Assembly (NCBI RefSeq): GCF_022751215.1
Contig: NZ_JAICDG010000005.1
Location: 124,001 to 188,000, forward strand
Direction of reading: 5' to 3'
DNA: 64,000 nt
DNA from: Actinomadura terrae
GTDB lineage: Bacteria; Actinomycetota; Actinomycetes; Streptosporangiales; Streptosporangiaceae
The position numbers were made by a program, and so were the translations under genes. Within the stretch, counting starts at the first letter, position 1; the number at the start of each line of letters is the position of its first letter. Below the pieces are notes generated by a model. It was not told where the DNA came from. It saw only the letters and a program-made list of their open reading frames with translations, and did not search any database. This document shows, piece after piece, positions 44,305-51,930 of this stretch.

Positions 44305-45462
44305 TCAGGCGCCGGGGCGCCAGTTGCGGCGGCGGCCGGCGGGGATGATCAGTGCGGCGATTCCGACACCGGCGGCGGCGGTGAGGGCCACGGCGGCGAA
44401 GGACAGGGCCAGGACCTTGCCCAGGTGATCCTCCGCCGGGGGGCGGTCGAGCGATACGCGGTGGGCGATGGCGGGGCCCGCGGGCGCGCCGCCCGTCGAC
44501 ACCGTGGTCACCGCGCGGAGCGGGTTCACCACGCCCGAGCCCGAGCCCTGCACCTGGGCGCCGTCCGCGGTCCTCTCGATGCGCTCCTTGACCTGGAGGT
44601 AGGTGAGCTTCGGGTTGAAGGAGCGGATCAGCGCGGCGGTGCCAGCGACGTAGGGGGCCGCGAGGCTGGTGCCGTCGTCGGCCTTGTAGGCGTTGCGCGG
44701 CCAGGTGCTGACGACCGCCTGGCCGGGTGCCGTAACGGTCACGGGGGTCACGGTGTTGGAGAAGCCGGCCAGCTTCCCGTCCTTGGACAGCGCGCCGACC
44801 GAGATCACCCCGGCGTAGCTCGCGGGATAGGACTTCTGGGGGGTCTGCTTCTGCTGGTCGGTGAGGTTGCCGGCCACCGAGACGATCACCACGTCGTGCT
44901 GCTGGGCGTACAGCACGGCACTGCGCAGGTCGGGCAGGTCCGGCGACTGGGACGAGATGTTGATGACCTTCGCGCCCAGCTCGACCGCCTTGCGGATCGC
45001 CAGCGGCGTCCAGCGGGAGTCGTTGCCCTGGGACTTCACCGCCATCTTCACTGAGATGAGCTGCGCCTCGGGGGCGACGCCGAAGAACGAGATGCCCTGG
45101 GCGCGCAGGTCCCGGCCGCCGATGATGCCGGCGACCTGGGTGCCGTGGCCCACGCAGTCCTGGAGGCCGGACTTGGTCACGTCATAGGACGCGACGCGCC
45201 CGCGCAGTTGCGGGTGGGTGGCGTCCACGCCGCTGTCGACGATGGCGACCTTCACGCCCCTGCCCCGGGTGTGCGTCCACGCGTCCACGTAGTTCAGCCG
45301 CTCCTCCGGCCAGAGCTGCCGTGGAAGCTGGTTCGCGGGGCTGCCGAAGACCAGCGGTTCCTCGCAGGGCGCGGCCATGGCGGGGGGCGCGTAAAGGGGA
45401 GGCGCGAGCACGCCTCCGAACGCGGCGGCCGCCGTCAGCGCAATCGCTTTGCGTCGTCGCAC
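44305..45462 (-). CDS. Second mycosin (S8 protease with C-terminal membrane helix)
   Basis: This 385-residue protease has a Sec signal peptide (about 1-31), an intact triad of Asp76 (VDSGVDATHP), His106 (GHGTQVAGI) and Ser266 (DGTSLAAPYVAG), and Asn199 in VAGN. A C-terminal membrane helix (about 350-375) precedes a short basic tail. Cys33 and Cys103 (DCVGHG) may pair as in mycosins. It lacks the long Pro tail of the other mycosin in this locus. I chose the GTG at 45462 because it gives a clean signal peptide and follows GGGAGG; an ATG at 45489 is the alternative. It is the last gene of a leftward unit with LURP-one-like genes. Confidence 0.9.
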   Translation of the reverse strand: MRRRKAIALTAAAAFGGVLAPPLYAPPAMAAPCEEPLVFGSPANQLPRQLWPEERLNYVDAWTHTRGRGVKVAIVDSGVDATHPQLRGRVASYDVTKSGLQDCVGHGTQVAGIIGGRDLRAQGISFFGVAPEAQLISVKMAVKSQGNDSRWTPLAIRKAVELGAKVINISSQSPDLPDLRSAVLYAQQHDVVIVSVAGNLTDQQKQTPQKSYPASYAGVISVGALSKDGKLAGFSNTVTPVTVTAPGQAVVSTWPRNAYKADDGTSLAAPYVAGTAALIRSFNPKLTYLQVKERIERTADGAQVQGSGSGVVNPLRAVTTVSTGGAPAGPAIAHRVSLDRPPAEDHLGKVLALSFAAVALTAAAGVGIAALIIPAGRRRNWRPGA

Positions 45463-45526
45463 CAGCCCTCCCGGCAATGACCGAACCATGAGCAACAAGC
45501 ACATTACCGAGATTTGGCTGACGGCC

Positions 45527-46399
45527 TCAGAGCAACGTACGGATCAGAAAGATCACGGCGGCGAGGACGAGCACGATCGGCAGCCCGATCTTGATGAGAT
45601 GGTCGCGGCGTTCCGCGAGGACGCCGGGCCGGTGGGCGAGGCCCGCGCGAGTGCGGACGGGCTGCTGGTATTCGGCGGCCTGTTCCCGTTGGTAGGCCGC
45701 GTAGGCGTCGTGCAGTCCCGCGTGCCCGGGGAAGGGCTCGGGGATCGATTCGGGCGCCGGCGCGTCGCCCGCCGGGAGGCGGAACTCGCAGGCCAGCGCC
45801 ACGAACGAGCCGATGGCCAGGGCGCGCCAGGGGCCGGGGAGACGCTCGTCCAGACGCAGGACCCCGTCGCGGCGCTCGGCGACCTGGGCGCCCTCGGACG
45901 TGACCCACCGGGCGGTCCGCGCGTCCTGCCCGTCGGGCAGCGTGGGGCGGCTGCCGTCCGGCGGCGTCACGTAGACCACGTCGCACAGCGGACGCAGGTC
46001 GGGGCCGAGCACGCGCGCGGCCGGCGCCACGGTCATGCCCTGCGCGTCCGTCCGGGCCTGGCCGCCGGGGCCCGCCGCCGAGTGGTGGTCGTACTCGACA
46101 CGGCCGAGGACGGCGCCGTCGGGGCCGGCGAACGCGCTCTGCGGCGGGACGAAGTTGAACTTCAGATGCTCGGCGCGGTCGACGTACAGCAGCACCCGCC
46201 CGTCCGGCCCGGTGAGCGCGAACGTGAGGCGCGGCATGGCGACGGGGTCGGGGGCCAGCGGGTTGCCCCGCGGCGAGCGGACGCGCGCCGCCTCGACCAG
46301 GCGCGCGAGGACGGTACCGGAGGCCGCGTCGACGACCTCGTAGGGGTCGGCGAGGTTCACCCGCAGAGCCGCGGCGGAGAACAGGTCGAGCGCCATCAT
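45527..46399 (-). CDS. LURP-one/scramblase-like paralogue A with C-terminal membrane anchor
   Basis: This 290-residue protein is related to the three paralogues at 47114-49206. It shares the GPDGRVLLYVDRAEHLK / GPDGAVLGRVEYD layout and the terminal block LPGPWRALAIGSFVALACEF, which corresponds to LPEPLRTLVIASPLAFDL in the others. That block and the beta-rich pattern resemble LURP-one-related/phospholipid-scramblase (tubby-like) domains. Unlike the others, it continues through a Gln-rich linker to a C-terminal membrane helix (about 270-289). The ATG at 46399 overlaps the upstream membrane-protein gene by four bases. Role unknown. Confidence 0.7.
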   Translation of the reverse strand: MMALDLFSAAALRVNLADPYEVVDAASGTVLARLVEAARVRSPRGNPLAPDPVAMPRLTFALTGPDGRVLLYVDRAEHLKFNFVPPQSAFAGPDGAVLGRVEYDHHSAAGPGGQARTDAQGMTVAPAARVLGPDLRPLCDVVYVTPPDGSRPTLPDGQDARTARWVTSEGAQVAERRDGVLRLDERLPGPWRALAIGSFVALACEFRLPAGDAPAPESIPEPFPGHAGLHDAYAAYQREQAAEYQQPVRTRAGLAHRPGVLAERRDHLIKIGLPIVLVLAAVIFLIRTLL

Positions 46400-47076
46400 G
46401 GGCGACGCCCGCGCCGCACATGCCTCCTGCGCGACACGACCGTGGTCGCCGAAAGCGCGGTCGCCATCACCACTCCCCCGATCAGCACGAAGGGAAAGTA
46501 TTTATCATCGGACGGCTCGATCCGCCACCTCTCGTAGACGAGGTCGTGGGAGACGGCGACCCGCTGCCCGGTCCTGTAGATGGTGGACGGCTCGGCCGAA
46601 CTGCTCTTGGGCCGATCGACGATCTCACGCGGAGCCGAGGCACAGGCCAACCGGTAGCGGTACGAGAAATGGCTGTTGTCCCGGGTCTCCCGCGCGACGG
46701 CATCGACCCGGCACCACTCCCGGTCCTTCCGCCCCTCCTCGCCGTTGAGCATGATCCCGACCAGGAGCAGCGCCCCGGCGGCGCAGCCGGCGAAGAGGCC
46801 GGGCACCCCGGATCGCCAGTTGACGGTGCGCAGCAGAATCCAGGAGCCGAGGCCGACGACCGGCCCCCCGGCCGCCGCCGTGATCGCGACCGCGGCCAGG
46901 GTCGCGTTCCGCATGTCGCCGAGAAGGAAGAAGGCGACGAGAGCCGACAGGATCGGAGCCCAGCCCGCACCGAGCACCCAGTACCCGATTCGAGCGCGAC
47001 GTGCCCCGACCCCCGCCTCCGCGCTCCGCGCGGCCTCCAGAGCGTCGGGACTCCACGACTCGTACCGCTGGCTCAT
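46396..47076 (-). CDS. Polytopic membrane protein, DUF3592-like
   Basis: This 226-residue protein has three or four N-terminal membrane segments (about 31-50, 57-80, 92-108), an outside loop with two Cys (EWCRVDAV, LACASAP) and a final helix (about 193-213). The loop pattern (a beta-rich stretch with YRYRLACAS, then TIYRTGQRVAVSHD) resembles DUF3592 proteins; that resemblance is tentative. It overlaps gene A by four bases and follows paralogue B by 37 bases, so it belongs to the same operon. Confidence 0.7.
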   Translation of the reverse strand: MSQRYESWSPDALEAARSAEAGVGARRARIGYWVLGAGWAPILSALVAFFLLGDMRNATLAAVAITAAAGGPVVGLGSWILLRTVNWRSGVPGLFAGCAAGALLLVGIMLNGEEGRKDREWCRVDAVARETRDNSHFSYRYRLACASAPREIVDRPKSSSAEPSTIYRTGQRVAVSHDLVYERWRIEPSDDKYFPFVLIGGVVMATALSATTVVSRRRHVRRGRRP

Positions 47077-47113
47077 CGCACGCTCACCTCACAACCGCCG
47101 AGTGGCCGGCCAG

Positions 47114-47740
47114 TCATGTTCGGCTCAGGTCGAAGGCGAGCGGTGAAGCGATCACCAGCGTTCGCAATGGTTCGGGCAGTCGGAATTCGAGCTGTAGACG
47201 ATAGGAGTCCCTCGGATGGCCTTCCCGTATCTCCAGTTCGGCGATGTGAAGGCCCTCCATGTCGGTGTAGTCGCACGAGAGCGGTGACCACGAGTCGTTG
47301 CCGGGGTGGCCCATGGTCCATCGGAGGCGGCACAGCGGGCGGCCCTCGGCGTCCAGCAGGCGCTCACACCAGACCTTCGTTCTGTAGACGAGTGTCCGCC
47401 GCAAAGAGGCGAGCGCGCCCACCTCTGAAGACATTTCTCGGACCATGGACTCCTCGTCGTAGTCGATCCGGCCGAGCGGAGTACGGTCGGCGTCCAAGAT
47501 TTCCGGGTACCCGCCGTGACGGGTGACGAAGAAGAGCGGTGTCCCGTCGGGCCCGCCGACCCTTAGCTCCACGTAGGCTTCACCCAGGCCCGAATCGCGG
47601 AAGGCGGCGGCCAGGCCCTTGCGGGGTTCCGGACCGGCCACCTGATCCACCCGGGCGAGGAGCCGTTCGCCCCCGTCGCTGATCTCGTACTCCAGCCGCC
47701 ACGACAGCTGCTCGATCCGCAGCACAGGGACGTCGAACAA
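47114..47740 (-). CDS. LURP-one/scramblase-like paralogue B
   Basis: This ~208-residue soluble protein aligns along its whole length with paralogue D: FDVPVLRIEQLSWRLEYE against LDVSVLHIRQLSSQLDYE at the start and LPEPLRTLVIASPLAFDL at the end. The beta-rich pattern resembles tubby-like LURP-one/scramblase domains, which bind membranes or lipids. I chose the TTG at 47740 because it aligns with the start of D and follows a strong AGGAGGA; an upstream ATG at 47782 would add 14 residues. A 12-bp palindrome abuts the ribosome site. Confidence 0.72.
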   Translation of the reverse strand: MFDVPVLRIEQLSWRLEYEISDGGERLLARVDQVAGPEPRKGLAAAFRDSGLGEAYVELRVGGPDGTPLFFVTRHGGYPEILDADRTPLGRIDYDEESMVREMSSEVGALASLRRTLVYRTKVWCERLLDAEGRPLCRLRWTMGHPGNDSWSPLSCDYTDMEGLHIAELEIREGHPRDSYRLQLEFRLPEPLRTLVIASPLAFDLSRT

Positions 47741-47754
47741 AACCCACTCCTCCT

Positions 47755-47766
47755 GGAAGCGCTTCC
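47755..47766. promoter_or_regulatory. GGAAGCGCTTCC palindrome next to the ribosome site of paralogue B
   Basis: This perfect 12-bp palindrome with a GCGC centre is the shape of LacI-family operators. It lies directly upstream of the AGGAGGA ribosome site. The 196-base gap between paralogues C and B could hold a separate promoter. A palindrome of this length may be chance. Confidence 0.3.
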
Positions 47767-47936
47767 CCGTTCTGCTCGGCATTTCGACCGGCGCAGCGTT
47801 GACCTTCGCACGTAGGTTAGGGGCGGCGATTCACGGCCTCCACCTTTTGGGACGCCGTCCTGAGTATTCGCCGGTTTGGGACAGGAAAATAAAGCGAAGT
47901 CCTATGGCCTCAACCGCAGCCGATGGGCTCCGCCCC

Positions 47937-48566
47937 TCAGGGCATCACCCTGAGGGGTGAGGAGATCATCATTTCCACGGCTATCGGGGTGGCGATGACG
48001 AGGGTGCGCAGCGGCTCGGGGAGGGGGTGGCGGAGGTGCATCGTCTTGCAGCGGCGGCGCGGGGCGTTCGGGGAGCGGTCGACCGCGAGGTGCGCTATCT
48101 CAGCGCCGGACGAGTCGGCGAGGGTGCCACCCGCCCTCGGTTTGCGCATGCTGGGGCTGGTGTAGGTGGCCATTCGGTGGCGGTTCGCGTCGGAGAGGAC
48201 GAAGACGCTGCCGCGTTTGCCGGACAGGACGGAGAACATGCCGCTGATGCCGCCGATCTCGACATTGATCGATCCGATGGGAGCGCCGTTCGGTGCGACG
48301 ACATGGACGGGCTGGCGGCTCGTCGAGCTGATCGTCCGGTCGAGATAGAAGTAGGGGGCGCCGTCGGGCGCGGCCACGCAGATCAGGACGCGGCCGTCGT
48401 CGAATCCGGCGTGCGGGTTGGCGTAGGGCACGCCCGCGTCCTCCGGACGGCGCGTCGGGAGGCGGGTGCCGTTGGCGATCAGTTCGCCGTTGCTGTGGAA
48501 GACGTAGTGGTGCGGCTCGGCGGGCTCGTCGACGGTCCAGGTCAGAGCCTCGTAGAGGGACGGCAC
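47937..48566 (-). CDS. LURP-one/scramblase-like paralogue C
   Basis: This 209-residue beta-rich soluble protein is the most diverged of the four. It keeps HHYVFHSNGELIANGT, VCVAAPDGAPYFYLDR and the terminal LPEPLRTLVIATPIAVEM. A Ser/Gly-rich middle contains VLSGKRGSVFVLSDANRH. The GTG at 48566 is one base past the stop of paralogue D, with GAGG upstream, so the two are cotranscribed. Lipid binding is inferred from fold resemblance only. Confidence 0.68.
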   Translation of the reverse strand: MPSLYEALTWTVDEPAEPHHYVFHSNGELIANGTRLPTRRPEDAGVPYANPHAGFDDGRVLICVAAPDGAPYFYLDRTISSTSRQPVHVVAPNGAPIGSINVEIGGISGMFSVLSGKRGSVFVLSDANRHRMATYTSPSMRKPRAGGTLADSSGAEIAHLAVDRSPNAPRRRCKTMHLRHPLPEPLRTLVIATPIAVEMMISSPLRVMP

Positions 48567-48567
48567 G

Positions 48568-49206
48568 TCAGGTCCTCGTCAGGTCGAAGGCGAGCGGCGA
48601 GGCGATCGCGAGCGTTCGCAGCGGCTCGGGGAGCTGGTACAGGAACTGGAGCTGGTACTGGTCCTTGTGCATGCCCTCGCGGACGTCGAGCCTGGCGATC
48701 TGGACGCCGTTCAGGTCGGTGTAGTCGCTCTGGACGGGATGCCAGCGAGGGTTGTCGGGGTCGTGGTTGTGGCGGAACGTCCAGTCGAGGACGCACAGCG
48801 GACGGCCCGCCGCGTCCAGCAGGCGGTTGCGCTGGGCGGGACTCATCGCGCCGGCGGCGATGCGCGCCACGTTGGACAGGATGCCGCCGGACGAGGCCAT
48901 CTGGCGCGCGGTGGCCGTCCGGTCCTCGTCATAGCGGCCGATGAGGGTGCCATCGGGCGCGACGATCGCGACCGGGGAGCCGCCCTGGCGGTCGACGAAG
49001 AAGGCGGGCGTCCCGTCGGCGTACCCGACCTGGACGACCACGCGGGCGTCGCCGACGCCGGAGCCGAAGACCGACAGCAGGCCCTTGCGCGGTTTCGGGC
49101 CGCCGACCTGCGTCGCCCGGCCGACGACCTGCCCGCCGGGGTCGATGAGCTCGTAGTCGAGCTGGGATGACAGCTGCCTGATGTGCAGTACCGAGACGTC
49201 TAACAC
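48568..49206 (-). CDS. LURP-one/scramblase-like paralogue D
   Basis: This 212-residue soluble protein pairs closely with paralogue B. It has VQVGYADGTPAFFVDRQGG, IVAPDGTLIGRYDEDR, LLDAAGRPLCVLDW and the terminal LPEPLRTLAIASPLAFDLTR. The repeated 'DG-x-L/I-G' turns and the amphipathic last strand/helix are like LURP-one-related proteins. The GTG at 49206 has GAGAGG upstream. It begins 18 bases after the SUKH-like gene ends. Confidence 0.72.
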   Translation of the reverse strand: MLDVSVLHIRQLSSQLDYELIDPGGQVVGRATQVGGPKPRKGLLSVFGSGVGDARVVVQVGYADGTPAFFVDRQGGSPVAIVAPDGTLIGRYDEDRTATARQMASSGGILSNVARIAAGAMSPAQRNRLLDAAGRPLCVLDWTFRHNHDPDNPRWHPVQSDYTDLNGVQIARLDVREGMHKDQYQLQFLYQLPEPLRTLAIASPLAFDLTRT

Positions 49207-49224
49207 GGGATCCTCTCGTTGTCC

Positions 49225-50094
49225 CTATTCGGACGGTGGTTCGATTTGGGTGGGGTTTCCTTGCCAGTCGAGGGTGTGGGCGGCGGTGGTGAGGGCTTCG
49301 CGGGTGCGGGCGCTGATGATCACTGGGTAGTCGGAGGCGTCCGCGCGGTCGTGGTGGACGATGACGTCCGGGCCGCCGTAGGTGAGGGTGTCGACGCCGA
49401 GTTCGCGCCAGGGCTCGAATCCCATCGGACGGTACGCCGCGTCGAGGCGTTCGCCGACCGGGGTTCCGGGGAAGTCGGCGGTGTCCAGGCGCAGGCACCA
49501 GCCGAGGCTCGGTGGAAGGCGCTGCACCGCGAGTTGGACGAAGAACTCCGAGATCGACCGGGCCTGCGGGACCCATTCGTCGTCGGCGACCGTGACGAGG
49601 ACGCGGGGATCGTCCTGTCCGGCCTCGGCGGCGAGGTAGCCCCATTCGTTGCAGTACTCGTATTCGGCCTTGAAGACGCACACGCGCAGGTCGTCGTCCG
49701 GGCCGACGAACGGGTTGTCTTCGGGCAGCCCCTCGGCGACGCCGTACCCGGACGGGTCGGGCCGGACGGTCGGCGGGTACACGGGATTGGTCCAGTACAG
49801 GCGCGGCGAGTGGGTGAAGGAATTGAAGGGGAGTTCCCACCACTCGTCCACGGCCTGGGGGATCGGGAGGGAGAAGTCGACGCCCTCGAACTCGTCGTCC
49901 TCCTCGCCCGTCCATTCTCCCTTGAGGCGCCGTATATACGTCTGGTGCTCGTTCTCCGACCATTTGGCCCAGGGGGTCGCGTCGGCGGGCACCGTGTATC
50001 CCCACTCCTCCTGGAACTCGCGCAGCAGGTCCCAGCGGGCGCGGGGCGGGGCGAGCCGGTCGGCGAAACGCCCGTAGTCGATCATCTCCGTCAC
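49225..50094 (-). CDS. SUKH/SMI1-KNR4-like protein
   Basis: This 289-residue acidic soluble protein is Trp-rich. Blocks such as SLPIPQAVDEWWELPFNSFT, YEYCNEWGYLAA, DDPRVLVTVADDEWVPQAR and SISEFFVQLAVQRLP follow the pattern of SUKH superfamily proteins, many of which are immunity proteins to secreted toxins. No toxin gene is recognisable beside it. The ATG at 50094 is 35 bases from a divergent gene. It heads the leftward run of LURP-one-like genes and the second mycosin. The family call is by pattern and not certain. Confidence 0.6.
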   Translation of the reverse strand: MTEMIDYGRFADRLAPPRARWDLLREFQEEWGYTVPADATPWAKWSENEHQTYIRRLKGEWTGEEDDEFEGVDFSLPIPQAVDEWWELPFNSFTHSPRLYWTNPVYPPTVRPDPSGYGVAEGLPEDNPFVGPDDDLRVCVFKAEYEYCNEWGYLAAEAGQDDPRVLVTVADDEWVPQARSISEFFVQLAVQRLPPSLGWCLRLDTADFPGTPVGERLDAAYRPMGFEPWRELGVDTLTYGGPDVIVHHDRADASDYPVIISARTREALTTAAHTLDWQGNPTQIEPPSE

Positions 50095-50103
50095 GGGGTG
50101 AAG

Positions 50104-50120
50104 GGTAATGGCGTATTACC
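50104..50120. promoter_or_regulatory. Inverted repeat GGTAAT-N5-ATTACC in a 35-bp divergent promoter
   Basis: The 35 bases between start codons at 50094 and 50130 contain GGTAAT (50104-50109) and ATTACC (50115-50120). The AT-rich centre could hold overlapping -10 boxes for both genes, and the symmetry suggests one regulator binding between them. The right-hand gene would be almost leaderless. Confidence 0.45.
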
Positions 50121-50129
50121 ATCTGGCGG

Positions 50130-50756
50130 GTGCAATCCACCGCACCCGCTCCCCCGGGTCCCGGCGAGCGCCCCTCGCGGCGCTGGCTGGTGCCCGCCTG
50201 TGTGCTGGCGGCGCTGGCGGTTCTCGTGCCGGTGTTGTGGGTCGCGGGTGGGTTCGCGGAGACGCCGCGTGAGCCCGCGTCCAGGCCGGGAAAGGCGATC
50301 GATCTGGGCCTGTTCAAGGTCGTGGTGCGGGACGCGCGGATCGGCACCGTCAAGGCCGACTTCGGATCGGGGCGGCAGCGGTTCGTGATCGTGCGGATGT
50401 GGGTGCTCAACCAGGGGCAGGAGACCGCCTCGCTCGGGTTCGGCGGGCTGCGCGAGGGCGTCACCGCGCTCACCAAGGCGGGCAAGTGGGTGAAGCCCGA
50501 CGAGGTGGAGGGGGCCGCCGGGGGCGCGAAGACCGGCAGGGCGCAGCCGGGGCTGCCGGTGGAGGCGTCGGTGATGTGGAAGGCGGGCCCGGCGGACACA
50601 CCGCGCCGGTTCACCGTCGGCCTGCGCAAGTGGGAGTACGACCACGGGTTCACCGACGACACCTACAGCTGGCGGATCGATCTGGAGGACGACTCGCTCG
50701 CCGGGCGGCTGACCCTCCCCGTCGCCGCACCGAGCCCGAGGGTGAGGCCGCGGTGA
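50130..50756 (+). CDS. Bitopic protein 1 of three, DUF4352-like
   Basis: This 208-residue protein has one membrane segment (about 18-42) and an extracellular beta-sandwich-like domain. It contains FKVVVRDARIGTVKAD, FVIVRMWVLNQGQETAS and RRFTVGLRKWEYDHGF. The pattern of a conserved 'v.v.n.g' strand recalls DUF4352/telokin-like lipoprotein domains. The GTG at 50130 lacks a ribosome site. It overlaps the next gene by four bases. Function unknown. Confidence 0.65.
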   Translation: MQSTAPAPPGPGERPSRRWLVPACVLAALAVLVPVLWVAGGFAETPREPASRPGKAIDLGLFKVVVRDARIGTVKADFGSGRQRFVIVRMWVLNQGQETASLGFGGLREGVTALTKAGKWVKPDEVEGAAGGAKTGRAQPGLPVEASVMWKAGPADTPRRFTVGLRKWEYDHGFTDDTYSWRIDLEDDSLAGRLTLPVAAPSPRVRPR

Positions 50757-51352
50757 GCGTTCGCAGGGTGTTGACGCAGGGCGGCGCGGGCGTCGGCGGG
50801 GCGGTGCTGCTCGCCGGGGCGATGTGGCTGCATTCGATCGGGCCGCACGTCCGGGCGCGGGCGCTCGAACCGATCCGCGACGGCGGCGGGATCGGGCGGG
50901 TGGTCGGCAACCGCGTGTTCAGCGTGCGGGTCGACCGGGTGGACGCGGCGCGGTCGCTCGCGCCGGACCTGTCCCTCGGCGACCCGCCGTCCGTGGGCAC
51001 CGACGGGGTCTACCTCGTGGTGCGGCTGTGGGCGAAGGCGGAGCGCGAGCCGGTGAAGCTGGCGGCGGCGAAGCTGGAGACGTCCGGCGGCCTGTCGTTC
51101 CGGGACGATCCGCGGACGGGCGCGGGCCAGGTCGTCCAGCCCGGCCTCCAGCCGATGATCTGGACGCCGACCGCGTTCGTGTTCGAGCTGCCCAAGGAGC
51201 GGGTGGCGGGCGCGCATCTGGTGGTGGGGACGGGCGGGCTGCTGCCGCAGTTGTCCGCCGAGGCCGACATCGACCTCGGGCTCACCAGGGCACGCGCCGC
51301 CGAGCTGATCCAGGGCGCGCGAGAACGCTATGACGTGCGGGAACGCCGATGA
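50753..51352 (+). CDS. Bitopic protein 2 of three
   Basis: This 199-residue protein has an N-terminal hydrophobic segment (about 10-30) and an extracellular domain laid out like bitopic protein 1: FSVRVDRVDAARSLAPDLSL, YLVVRLWAKAEREPVKLAAA, then PTAFVFELPKERVAGAHLVV. The GTG at 50753 overlaps the upstream stop and its own stop overlaps the next start (ATGA). The three are most likely subunits of one surface complex. Confidence 0.62.
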   Translation: MSVRRVLTQGGAGVGGAVLLAGAMWLHSIGPHVRARALEPIRDGGGIGRVVGNRVFSVRVDRVDAARSLAPDLSLGDPPSVGTDGVYLVVRLWAKAEREPVKLAAAKLETSGGLSFRDDPRTGAGQVVQPGLQPMIWTPTAFVFELPKERVAGAHLVVGTGGLLPQLSAEADIDLGLTRARAAELIQGARERYDVRERR

Positions 51353-51930
51353 CCGGTGACCCGACGCAGACCCAGCCCGATCCCCCGGCCAGGACGGGCC
51401 TTCCGCTGCGCGATCGGCGCGTCGTCCAGGCGATCGCACTGGGCACGCTGCTGCCCGCGCTGCTCACCCTGCACTGGGTGGACGAGACGCACAACGTCCG
51501 CAGCGGCCTGAAGCCGGAGGAGAAGGTCACGACGGTCCCGCGCGGCGCGGCCGGGGAGCTGGCGGGGGCGCGGTGGCAGGTCGTCGATCGCCGGACGGCC
51601 GCACCCCTGGTCACCCCGCCGTCCGGTGCGCCATCGGGGGCGGTCGAGGTGGCCGAGCTCCGGGTGACGCTCTCCGTCGTCCCGAAGGACGCGGCGTCCG
51701 CGAAGGCGGTCGGCGCGTACGGGATCGTGTACCGGCTCCGCGACGGCGACGGCCACGTGTGGGCGGCGACCGGGCTCGACACCGGCACGGCCCGGCCGGG
51801 CGTCCCGGTCCGGATCACGGTCCGGGGGACGGTGCCCCGTGCCAAGGCCGACCTGCTGGCGCTGGAGGTGCGGCCCCCGGCGTACCCGCGGCCGAAGGGA
51901 CCACTGCCTTCGCTGCGGTTCGCGCCGTGA
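51349..51930 (+). CDS. Bitopic protein 3 of three
   Basis: This 193-residue protein has a membrane segment at about 26-45 and an outside domain with ARWQVVDRRTAAPLV and EVAELRVTLSVVPKDAAS, parallel to its two upstream neighbours. The ATG at 51349 overlaps the preceding stop. Its last 116 bases are also read in antisense as the end of the convergent polytopic membrane-protein gene. Confidence 0.6.
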   Translation: MTGDPTQTQPDPPARTGLPLRDRRVVQAIALGTLLPALLTLHWVDETHNVRSGLKPEEKVTTVPRGAAGELAGARWQVVDRRTAAPLVTPPSGAPSGAVEVAELRVTLSVVPKDAASAKAVGAYGIVYRLRDGDGHVWAATGLDTGTARPGVPVRITVRGTVPRAKADLLALEVRPPAYPRPKGPLPSLRFAP

